This document shows positions 8,338 to 16,539 of a stretch of 52,382 nucleotides of DNA, piece after piece. Every line of letters starts with the position of its first letter. The stretch's first letter is position 1. Origin of the DNA: Cryomorphaceae bacterium (lineage in GTDB: Bacteria > Bacteroidota > Bacteroidia > Flavobacteriales_D > SKUL01); the NCBI GenBank assembly GCA_007695365.1, contig REDV01000084.1, positions 1-52,382 on the forward strand, in the 5' to 3' direction. The position numbers and the translations under genes are program-made. Under the pieces are notes generated by a model. That model did no database searches, was not told the origin of the DNA, and saw nothing but the letters and a program-made list of their open reading frames with translations.

Positions 8338-10122
8338 ATGGCAAGGAGCAGAAACAAGGAAAAGATAAAGGTTTCGCGTGAGGCATGGAAAAAATCCATC
8401 CGCATATTCAGCTACCTCAGGCCCTACCGCTTAACGTTTGGAATCGGATTGTTCTTTTTGTTGCTCACCGGAGCTACAGCGCTGATTTTTCCTGAGCTGA
8501 TGGGGCGGTTGGTGGACAGTGCGAAAGACAGTGACTATTCTACAGCCAACCAGATTGCGCTGGTGTTGTGTGTGATCCTTGTAGCACAGAGTATTTTTTC
8601 GTTTTTCAGGGTGTACCTGTTTGTGTCGGTTACGGAGAAATCGCTGGCCAACCTGCGCAACGACATTTATCAGCACCTGATTCGCCTGCCGATGACCTAT
8701 TTCAATCAAAAGCGGGTGGGTGAACTCAACAGCCGGATGACGGCTGATCTCACCCAGATTCAGAGCACGCTTACCACCACCATTGCCGAGTTTTTGAGGC
8801 AGCTTATTCTCATCATTGGTGGACTCACCCTGCTCACCTTTATTTCGCCGAAGCTCACGTTGATGATGCTGGCCATCGTTCCGGTACTGGCCATTTTTGC
8901 GGTGATTTTTGGTCGCTTTATCCGAAGTCTGTCGCGAGAGGCGCAGGACAAGGTAGCGGAATCTACCACCATCATTGAGGAAACATTGCAAGGCATTGCC
9001 ATCGTGAAATCTTTCACCAACGAGCTTTTTGAATCTGTGCGCTTCCGCAAAAGTGTGGATGAAATTGTGCGGGTTTCTATCAAGGGAGGGATTTACCGCG
9101 GGATCTTCGCGGCCTTTATCATTTTCTGCATTTTCGGTGCGATTGTAGCCGTGGTGTGGATGGGTGTGCGGATGTCCATTGAGGGCTCAATTACCATTGG
9201 AGAGCTGATTTCGTTTGTGCTTTACTCTGTGTTTGTGGGGGCATCCATTGGCGGAATTGCAGAGCTGTACGCGCAGATTCAACGGGCTGTTGGTGGCGTG
9301 GAGCGCTTGATGGATATACTGGAGGAAAATCCGGAGAACATCCCAATGACCCAAATTTCCAAAGAAGGCAAGAACCGAATTCGCGGAAAGGTCGCCTTCG
9401 AAAATGTGCACTTCAGCTACCCTACCCGACAGGATATGCCCGTACTGAACGGTGTTACTTTTGACGCCGACACGGGTGAAACCATTGCGATTGTTGGGCC
9501 CAGTGGCGCGGGCAAAACCACTATCACCGCGCTCATTCTGCGGTTTTACGATATCTCTTCGGGAAGTATTCGCGTTGACGACCGCGAAATTTCAGACTAT
9601 CCGCTTTCTGAGCTTCGCGCCCAAATGGCCATTGTGCCGCAGGATGTGATTCTCTTTGGAGGCACCATCCGCGAAAACATCGCCTACGGAAAACCCGATG
9701 CCAGTCAGCAGGAAATTGAAGAAGCTGCACGCAAAGCCAACGCCGAGGAGTTTATCCGCACTTTTCCCGAAGGTTACGACACCATGGTAGGTGAGCGCGG
9801 CATCCAATTATCTGGAGGTCAACGGCAGCGTATTGCCATTGCGCGGGCTGTATTGAAAGACCCTGCCATTCTAATTCTTGATGAAGCAACCAGCTCACTC
9901 GATTCAGAGTCGGAGCGGTTGGTGCAGGAGGCTTTGGATGAACTGATGAAAGGCAGAACCTCTTTTGTGGTGGCGCACAGGCTGGCCACGGTTCGCAACG
10001 CCGACCGCATTTTGGTGGTTCAGGACGGCAAAGTGGTTGAATCTGGCACCCACCACGAGCTGATTGCGCATGAAGAGGGACTCTACCGCCACCTGAGCAA
10101 CATGCAGTTCGAAATCGGGTAA
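8338..10122 (+). CDS. ABC exporter, fused permease and ATPase (MsbA/lipid-exporter type)
   Basis: The 594-aa half-transporter has a six-helix type I exporter domain (about residues 20-310) followed by a nucleotide-binding domain. Walker A is GPSGAGKTT near residue 386, the signature is LSGGQRQRIAIARA, Walker B is ILILDEATSSLD and the H-loop is VAHRLATV. It should dimerise and flip a lipid, glycolipid or drug across the inner membrane using ATP. The substrate is not identifiable; MsbA-like lipid A export or linked glycan export are both possible. The frame is open from a TTG at 8326, but the ATG at 8338 is preferred because a -7 promoter element overlaps the TTG region. It converges on the FG-GAP gene with only 15 bp between stops. 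Confidence 0.92.
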   Translation: MARSRNKEKIKVSREAWKKSIRIFSYLRPYRLTFGIGLFFLLLTGATALIFPELMGRLVDSAKDSDYSTANQIALVLCVILVAQSIFSFFRVYLFVSVTEKSLANLRNDIYQHLIRLPMTYFNQKRVGELNSRMTADLTQIQSTLTTTIAEFLRQLILIIGGLTLLTFISPKLTLMMLAIVPVLAIFAVIFGRFIRSLSREAQDKVAESTTIIEETLQGIAIVKSFTNELFESVRFRKSVDEIVRVSIKGGIYRGIFAAFIIFCIFGAIVAVVWMGVRMSIEGSITIGELISFVLYSVFVGASIGGIAELYAQIQRAVGGVERLMDILEENPENIPMTQISKEGKNRIRGKVAFENVHFSYPTRQDMPVLNGVTFDADTGETIAIVGPSGAGKTTITALILRFYDISSGSIRVDDREISDYPLSELRAQMAIVPQDVILFGGTIRENIAYGKPDASQQEIEEAARKANAEEFIRTFPEGYDTMVGERGIQLSGGQRQRIAIARAVLKDPAILILDEATSSLDSESERLVQEALDELMKGRTSFVVAHRLATVRNADRILVVQDGKVVESGTHHELIAHEEGLYRHLSNMQFEIG

Positions 10123-10137
10123 GCGCCTCACCTACTC

Positions 10138-13100
10138 TTAATCCCTGGTTGAGATAAGCAAGCGAGCGCGGCCGTTGTTGGATGCGACCAAAATTCCCCG
10201 TATTTCATCGGTCGATACTTTGATGGGGAGTACACGCCGGACATCGTCGGGCAGGAAAATGCCACTTTGCGGCTCGTACACCACCTCAAAATCGCCCTGG
10301 CCATTGCCTTTCAGGAAGAGTCCTTTGCCGCTGTCGTAGGGTGTGGTTTCTACTTCGGTCACGAAATTGTTTCCGGCCAGAACTACGTCGAGGTTTCCGT
10401 CGCCGTCGAAATCGTCGATCACCATCCCCATGATGGGAGCGATTTGCGCTGCGATCGGCAGAGGTCTGGCCTCCCAACCGTTATCGGTTTGCCGAACCAA
10501 CACACTGGTGAAATCATCGGCCTGGAGCGCAACTGCCTCCTGAAGCTTTTCATCACCCAGGATGTCCGTCAAACTTGCTGTGGCAAAGTCGTGATAGGTT
10601 TCAAACGCCTCCAAAATGAATGGCATCTGGGCGCTGCTGCACTCCCGTCCGCGCACCGGCACGAGTCTGTCCTGATAGGTCTTGCTCAGCACAATGTCCA
10701 GTGTTCCGTTTCCGTCGAAATCACCCGCAAAACAGTAGAGCGGTGATTCAGGCGAGGGTTGAAATTTATTGTTCCGCCCCAGGTTACCCAGTATGTATTC
10801 CTGTTTGCCATCTCCGGTGAAATCACCTGAGGCAATGCTGCTCCACCAGCCTCCTCCTGCCCCTTCAGGCGGAAAGGAACTGTTGGCAACAAGTCGTCCG
10901 TTGTGCCAGTCAAAAAGTTTGGGTTGCATCCACTCCCCCACCACCATGAGTTGAAGATGGTCGATGTCATCGCTTTGAATCCACATGGCATCGCTCACCA
11001 TACCGGCATACATCAAATCGGGAGCGCGCTTGTCTGTGACATCCACATAGCGTCCGTTCTGATTTTCGAGGAGATAGCTGCGAGGCGCGAGCGGATATTG
11101 TCCGGGAACATTTCTTCCGCCCACAAACAAATCGAGGTCGCCGTCGTTGTCCCAATCCACAGCCCTCACCACGAGAGTGCTGGTGTGCATTTTGGGTAGA
11201 ATTTTGGCAGATTCAAAACCTCCGCGACCGTTGTTGCGAAACATCAAATCCTGCAGTAATTCCGGTGAGTCGGCCACATCACCTCCGCCTCCGCGCGCTA
11301 CGTAGAGATCTAGAAATCCGTCGCCATCTACATCCAGAAACAATGCACCCAAATCTTCACCTCCGGCGGCAACTTCAAACGCGGGTACATTTGCCTGCTC
11401 AAAAAAACCGCCGGCCGATTGCAGGTAGAGCATACCCGGCTCGTCTTTGGCCCCTCCGAGGTAAAAATCATCCAGCCCATTTCCGCTCACGTCGCCTACG
11501 GCCAATGCGGGCCCAAGTTGACTCATTCGGTGGGGCAGTAAAATTTCCTCTTTAAAATCGTCAAATTCGTTTTCCTTGTGAACAGCGGGCGGCTTTACAG
11601 CGGCCTGGGTAGCATCCCAAAACCATTTTTCCTTCATTTCCGGTTGGCGCTTGCGCGCATCTTCAGCGTCATAAGTCAGGGTCTGGCGCTGATTACTTTC
11701 AGGGCTTTTCACCACCTGCCACTTTTGGTTGGGCCACTGAATGACTACACTGTCAATACCGGCCGTTTGCCCCAATCCGAAATGAAGCACAGGCTCCATG
11801 AAACTCTGAAAGCCGCGCGTAAAACGATATTCTGCGTATTGCATTTCACCGCTGCTATAGAGCCAAACCCGGGAGCCATCTACGTGGAAAGTTTCTTCCG
11901 GAGCCTCCAATTCAATTTGCAGAAAGTAGCTGTTTTCATGCTCACGCGAGTTGTTGCGGCAGATGAAGGCGGGCTGACCGAGGTTGTTCACCACCATATC
12001 CAAATCGCCGTCACCGTCCAAATCGGCATAGGCCACACCATTGGAGAACGAGTTCTTTGCGAGGCCCCAATCCGATTTTACCCCTTGGAACTCGTAGCCG
12101 TTGATGTTCCGGAAAATCTCGTTGGGCACAGGGGTGGAATCGGCTTTTTGCAGCATTTCGAAGTACACCTCATCCGAGTATTGGTCCAGCGCCAACAAGG
12201 TTTGCACGAGATCCTGACGCCAGTCGTTGTTTAGGATATCGCGGTAAATTCCGTTGGAAATGTAGAGGTCTCGTTTGCCGTCATTGTCCAAATCAACCAG
12301 CAGCGGCGACCAGCTCCAGTCGGTTTTGGCCACTCCGGCCAGATGGGCAATATCGCTCATCACACCCGAGCCGTCATTGCGGTAGAGACTGTTGAACATG
12401 TATTGCGGCCTGAAGCCTTGCACTTCAGTGAGGAACCTGAACTCGTCCACGTCCATAGAAGCCATGTTGAGCTTGTTGCGATAATGATCTGCCGGAGTCA
12501 TATCAACCACCACCAAATCGGGGCGGCCGTCGTTATTGAAGTCGGCCATGTCGCAGCCCATAGAAAATAGTGGCGAGTGCGTAAAGCGGCTCGAAAGCCG
12601 TTCGGCAAATTTTCCGTTTCCGAGATTGAGGTGCAATCTGTCCGGAATAAAGTAATCGTTGGTAATGAGGACGTCGGGCTTGCCGTCTCCGTCAAAGTCA
12701 GATACCGCGATACCCAGTCCAAAGCTCACAAAGTCAATTCCGGCCTCTTTACTGATGTCGGTAAACCTGCCATCGCCTTCGTTGCGGTAAAGACTGCATT
12801 GGTAGCGTTTCTTTTCGGCTGCAGGGAGTGAATCTACGTGTGCAAGCCAATCGGGTGTCATGTTCTCCCAGTTGCGAACGGCGTGGTTCACCACCCACAG
12901 GTCGAGGTCACCGTCTCCGTCCATATCAAAAAAGACCGCTTGTGTGCTCAAGCCGTTATCGGCAATACCATAGGCTGCGGCCTCCTCCTTAAACGTGTTG
13001 TTTTTCTGATTGACATACAACTCGTTTCGGGTTGATTTTCGTTGGTATTCCGGGCCGCTGTAAGACACGTAGATATCCATCCAACCATCGTTGTTGATAT

Positions 13101-13488
13101 CAACCAGGGTTACTCCGGTAGCCCATTTGCCCTCGCCTTTGATGCCTGCTTTGTCTGATATATCGTCAAACACAAAATTTCCTCGATTCAGGTACAGGGC
13201 ATTGGACGCATCGCTTCCGCAGAAAAACAAGTCGGGTAAACCGTCATTGTTGAAATCCCCAATGGCCACTCCGCCGCCGTTGTACATATAGTCGTACTGT
13301 CCCACGTTACGGCCCGATTTTTCGAGCACCTGATTGGTAAAATGTACGCCGGTATGCGAGGCGGGCAGGTATTCAAAACGGGTATTTGCCGTTGGGGGCT
13401 GGTCGGGAATGGTTTCTGAGCAACTCGTTGCCAGCAGGATTGCAGTCAGAAAAAGGCCATAACGCGACCTGTTAGATGGAGTATTCAT
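10138..13488 (-). CDS. FG-GAP/VCBS repeat lipoprotein with ASPIC/UnbV domain
   Basis: This is a 1116-aa surface protein with a lipoprotein signal (GLFLTAILLATSC, Cys at residue 23). It contains many calcium-binding-type blade repeats of the form DFNNDGxPDLF, for example IGDFNNDGLPDLFF, VDINNDGWMDIYVS, FDMDGDGDLDLWVV and SDFDGDGKPDVLIT, so one or two seven-bladed beta-propellers are likely. An ASPIC/UnbV segment (about residues 535-605: SRVWLYSSGEMQ, then HFGLGQTAGIDSVVIQWP) sits between an N-terminal and a C-terminal repeat block. It is expected to be anchored in the outer membrane, possibly exposed. Members often bind glycans or proteins, but no specific function is known. It lies between the MsbA-like exporter and wecB. 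Confidence 0.9.
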   Translation of the reverse strand: MNTPSNRSRYGLFLTAILLATSCSETIPDQPPTANTRFEYLPASHTGVHFTNQVLEKSGRNVGQYDYMYNGGGVAIGDFNNDGLPDLFFCGSDASNALYLNRGNFVFDDISDKAGIKGEGKWATGVTLVDINNDGWMDIYVSYSGPEYQRKSTRNELYVNQKNNTFKEEAAAYGIADNGLSTQAVFFDMDGDGDLDLWVVNHAVRNWENMTPDWLAHVDSLPAAEKKRYQCSLYRNEGDGRFTDISKEAGIDFVSFGLGIAVSDFDGDGKPDVLITNDYFIPDRLHLNLGNGKFAERLSSRFTHSPLFSMGCDMADFNNDGRPDLVVVDMTPADHYRNKLNMASMDVDEFRFLTEVQGFRPQYMFNSLYRNDGSGVMSDIAHLAGVAKTDWSWSPLLVDLDNDGKRDLYISNGIYRDILNNDWRQDLVQTLLALDQYSDEVYFEMLQKADSTPVPNEIFRNINGYEFQGVKSDWGLAKNSFSNGVAYADLDGDGDLDMVVNNLGQPAFICRNNSREHENSYFLQIELEAPEETFHVDGSRVWLYSSGEMQYAEYRFTRGFQSFMEPVLHFGLGQTAGIDSVVIQWPNQKWQVVKSPESNQRQTLTYDAEDARKRQPEMKEKWFWDATQAAVKPPAVHKENEFDDFKEEILLPHRMSQLGPALAVGDVSGNGLDDFYLGGAKDEPGMLYLQSAGGFFEQANVPAFEVAAGGEDLGALFLDVDGDGFLDLYVARGGGGDVADSPELLQDLMFRNNGRGGFESAKILPKMHTSTLVVRAVDWDNDGDLDLFVGGRNVPGQYPLAPRSYLLENQNGRYVDVTDKRAPDLMYAGMVSDAMWIQSDDIDHLQLMVVGEWMQPKLFDWHNGRLVANSSFPPEGAGGGWWSSIASGDFTGDGKQEYILGNLGRNNKFQPSPESPLYCFAGDFDGNGTLDIVLSKTYQDRLVPVRGRECSSAQMPFILEAFETYHDFATASLTDILGDEKLQEAVALQADDFTSVLVRQTDNGWEARPLPIAAQIAPIMGMVIDDFDGDGNLDVVLAGNNFVTEVETTPYDSGKGLFLKGNGQGDFEVVYEPQSGIFLPDDVRRVLPIKVSTDEIRGILVASNNGRARLLISTRD

Positions 13489-13555
13489 TGCGAAGGCGGT
13501 TTCGTTTGCAGGAACGATGAAAGCCTAAAGGTACCGAAAATGCAGAAAAAGCCCT

Positions 13556-14653
13556 TTAATCGCCAAACTGCCGCGCGAGTACCTCAAGCACACGATACGA
13601 TGCCTCGCCATCCCAAAGTGCGGGGACAGATCCTTGCTTGAAGGCACCCCGCATGATGGATTCAACGGCTTCGGGAACACGCGACCAGTCGTTGCCAATC
13701 AGCACGTTGGTGCCCTCGGTAATGGTAACGGGGCGCTCCGTATTGGGCCGAAGTGTGAGGCAAGGTTTGCGCAGGAAGGTGGTTTCCTCCTGAATTCCAC
13801 CGCTGTCGGTGAGCACAAAACGACAATCTGCAACCAGTTTCTGAAAATCGAAATAACCCATGGGCTCAGAGAGCGTAAGGTTTGGAATGGAGGTGAATTC
13901 CTCCTGCAAGCCAAATTTTGCCAGGTTGGATGTGGTGCGCGGATGAATGGGAAAAACAACCGGAATTCTGTCGCAAACCCATCGCACCAGGGCAACCAGC
14001 TCTTTGAGTCGAACGGCATTATCAACGGTGGCAGGCCGATGGATGGTCATCAGTGCGTACTCTTCCGGATGAACAGAAAGTTTTTGTAGAATATTTGAGG
14101 CATGGATATCCTTTTGAAAAGCGACCAGGGTATCAATCATGGTGTTGCCAACCATGTGCAGGGCATCGGCGGGTTTACCCTCTTTGCGCAGGTGTTCTTT
14201 TCCGCTGCTTTCGGTGATGAAAAAAAAGTCGGTAATCTGGTCGGTGAGGATTCGGTTGATTTCCTCTGGCATACCGCGGTCGTTGCTGCGCAATCCGCTT
14301 TCGAGATGTGCCAACGGAATGCCCATTTTATTAGCAACCAAAGCACCGGCAAGGGTTGAGTTCACATCACCCACCACCATCATCACTATGGGCTTGCGCT
14401 CAACAACCACTTCTTCCAGTCGTTGCATGATGGCGGCCATTTGACTGACGGGGCTACCTGGTTCGATGTTCAGAAAATGGTCGGGAACCAGTTTGAATTG
14501 ATCAAAAAACACCTGCGACATGTTCTGGTCAAAGTGTTGACCGGTGTGTACAATCTCCACCTGCCAACCGGGGAACTTCGCCACCTGCTTTTTGAACTGC
14601 GTAACTTTCACAAAATTGGGACGTGTACCCGTTATGGTGAGGATGGTTTTCAT
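13556..14653 (-). CDS. wecB: UDP-N-acetylglucosamine 2-epimerase (non-hydrolysing)
   Basis: The 365-aa protein has the expected family length. It starts MKTILTITGTRPNFVKV, with the conserved GTRP loop, then HTGQHFDQNMSQVFF, GDVNSTLAGALVA, HLESGLRSNDRGMPEEINR and a C-terminal LTDSGGIQEE and GTNVLIG. These are the UDP-binding and catalytic landmarks of the enzyme that interconverts UDP-GlcNAc and UDP-ManNAc for surface polysaccharide synthesis in the cytoplasm. It lies 11 bp downstream of the ABC exporter gene and in line with the Wzc-like kinase, supporting an EPS role. Confidence 0.95.
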   Translation of the reverse strand: MKTILTITGTRPNFVKVTQFKKQVAKFPGWQVEIVHTGQHFDQNMSQVFFDQFKLVPDHFLNIEPGSPVSQMAAIMQRLEEVVVERKPIVMMVVGDVNSTLAGALVANKMGIPLAHLESGLRSNDRGMPEEINRILTDQITDFFFITESSGKEHLRKEGKPADALHMVGNTMIDTLVAFQKDIHASNILQKLSVHPEEYALMTIHRPATVDNAVRLKELVALVRWVCDRIPVVFPIHPRTTSNLAKFGLQEEFTSIPNLTLSEPMGYFDFQKLVADCRFVLTDSGGIQEETTFLRKPCLTLRPNTERPVTITEGTNVLIGNDWSRVPEAVESIMRGAFKQGSVPALWDGEASYRVLEVLARQFGD

Positions 14654-14664
14654 GAAGACTTGTA

Positions 14665-16470
14665 TTAAGAAACGCTTTGCAGTTCGACCATGCGGGCAAA
14701 GTAGGGAGATGTTTCAATCAGTTCATCAAAGGTTCCGGTTTGCTCAATCTGGCCGTTTTTCATCAGAACAACAAAGTCGGCATTGCGAATGGTGGAGAGC
14801 CGATGAGCCACAATCAAAATCGTGAATTTACCTTTGAGTTGATCAATGCTCTCCTGGATAGAGCGTTCTGTTTCTGTGTCGAGTGCAGATGTGGCTTCGT
14901 CCAGAATAAGTACGTCGACTTCTTTGTACAGTTCGCGGGCAATGGAGAAGCGCTGCTTTTGTCCCCCGCTCATTTGCAGTCCTGAGTTTCGCATTTCGGT
15001 TTCTTCCACTTCGGGGAGGTTTCGCACAAAATCGTCGATGGAAGCTTTTCGCAGGGCTTGCCAGAATCGGTCAAGGTTTTCGGGTGTTTTACTATCCCAA
15101 AAGGTGATATTGTTGAACACATTATCGCTGAAAACGACTGGTTCCTGGGTAATGTAACCGATGTTTTTCTGGTAGCTGCGGATGTCAAAATTGGTGATGG
15201 AATTTCCGTTGATGAGCAACTGGCCTGAATCGGGTTGAACCAAACCTGCGATAAGATTAACAAGAGTGGTTTTTCCGCTTCCGCTTTCGCCAACAAAGGC
15301 AATGGTTTGGTTTTTTTGAATGTTGAGGCAAATGGATCTGAGGATCTGACTATCATCGTAGGCGAACCCAACATCTTTCAAAGAGATTTGCTCAATCGCA
15401 TCGCCAAACAATTCCGGAGAATAACATTCCTGATTGGTTTTTGCCTCTTGCATGAATTCAATTATGTTGTCTATTGATCCGCAGTTTGAAAGAAATCCAT
15501 TCCAATTACTTTGCACTTGCATGAGGCTGGTAAGAGCTCGATACAAAAACAGTAAGCCTAGTATTACAGTGGTTATTGACTGACTGAAAACCGCGTACTG
15601 AATAAAGATTACGGTCATGACCACCAAGATGATAATAGGCTCTCTCGTGCTCTGCATAACTGCGCCCAACATTCCTATTTTCTTGCCAGCAACCTCAACT
15701 TCATCGGCTTTTTCTTTCAACCGCGTGGCATAACGATCTAATCCTCCCACAGCCTTGAGGTACTTAAAAGCGTAGACTTTTTCAATCAGATAACGCTGAA
15801 AACCATGCCCTGAAGTTGATATCTCTTTAGACAAACCTTTGGATTTCGTGTATATGCCGCGATAAATGAAGTTTGTAAGCACACTACCGGCAATGACAAA
15901 AAGGCCTAACATCGCGTTGGTGGTGAGCGTGAGAAGGAGGTACACAGAAACCAACACCATGTGCTGCATCGTCGCATAATAGCGATTGAAGGAGTTGATA
16001 ACACGCGAAACCTCACTCCCCATGGTATTTTGAATTCGACCTGCGTCGGAAAGCACAAAGTATTTATAGCTCAAAGAGCTTAGCGCCTCTATGGTTTCGT
16101 GTCGTATTTTCCGAACAAAAAACCTTCTGGTATTCACCATATAGGTGAGGTAGAAATACTTTGCCACTCCTTTGAAGATGAAGATAGCAAGCATGAATAT
16201 GAGCACTGTTTCGAGTACTAATTCGAGCCCAATACTGTTTAAGAAGTCGAGAAGGAAGCGCAAATTCCCAAGGTCATCCGGGTTGGGTTGGCTTGCTCCG
16301 TCAATGGTTTGCAGAAGGGAAAGAAGCATCGCTAAACCAAAGCCGTCAAGCAACCCCACCGCGACGCTAGCCACCAGAGCTATGAATATCCTATACCTCA
16401 GGTGAGTGAAGAAGAAGTAGAAATACCGAAGCTTAGTATGCAGTATATTCTTCAGCAATGTGGGCATCAT
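14665..16470 (-). CDS. ABC exporter, fused permease and ATPase
   Basis: This 601-aa half-transporter has an N-terminal hydrophobic exporter domain (about residues 20-330) with a long EPS-type insertion and a C-terminal ATPase. The ATPase shows Walker A GESGSGKTT, signature MSGGQKQRFSIAREL, Walker B VLILDEATSALD and IVAHRLSTI. Position between wecB and the tyrosine autokinase suggests export of a glycolipid or lipid-linked oligosaccharide in the same pathway. That substrate is inferred from context only. The gene is separate in sequence from the exporter at 8338-10122, so the two are not a recent duplication. Confidence 0.92.
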   Translation of the reverse strand: MMPTLLKNILHTKLRYFYFFFTHLRYRIFIALVASVAVGLLDGFGLAMLLSLLQTIDGASQPNPDDLGNLRFLLDFLNSIGLELVLETVLIFMLAIFIFKGVAKYFYLTYMVNTRRFFVRKIRHETIEALSSLSYKYFVLSDAGRIQNTMGSEVSRVINSFNRYYATMQHMVLVSVYLLLTLTTNAMLGLFVIAGSVLTNFIYRGIYTKSKGLSKEISTSGHGFQRYLIEKVYAFKYLKAVGGLDRYATRLKEKADEVEVAGKKIGMLGAVMQSTREPIIILVVMTVIFIQYAVFSQSITTVILGLLFLYRALTSLMQVQSNWNGFLSNCGSIDNIIEFMQEAKTNQECYSPELFGDAIEQISLKDVGFAYDDSQILRSICLNIQKNQTIAFVGESGSGKTTLVNLIAGLVQPDSGQLLINGNSITNFDIRSYQKNIGYITQEPVVFSDNVFNNITFWDSKTPENLDRFWQALRKASIDDFVRNLPEVEETEMRNSGLQMSGGQKQRFSIARELYKEVDVLILDEATSALDTETERSIQESIDQLKGKFTILIVAHRLSTIRNADFVVLMKNGQIEQTGTFDELIETSPYFARMVELQSVS

Positions 16471-16539
16471 TGGGGTTACAAAGGAAACACTTTTCGCAAG
16501 TCTGTCTGAAAGAGAAATGAGTCAACGGTCAAACATCGA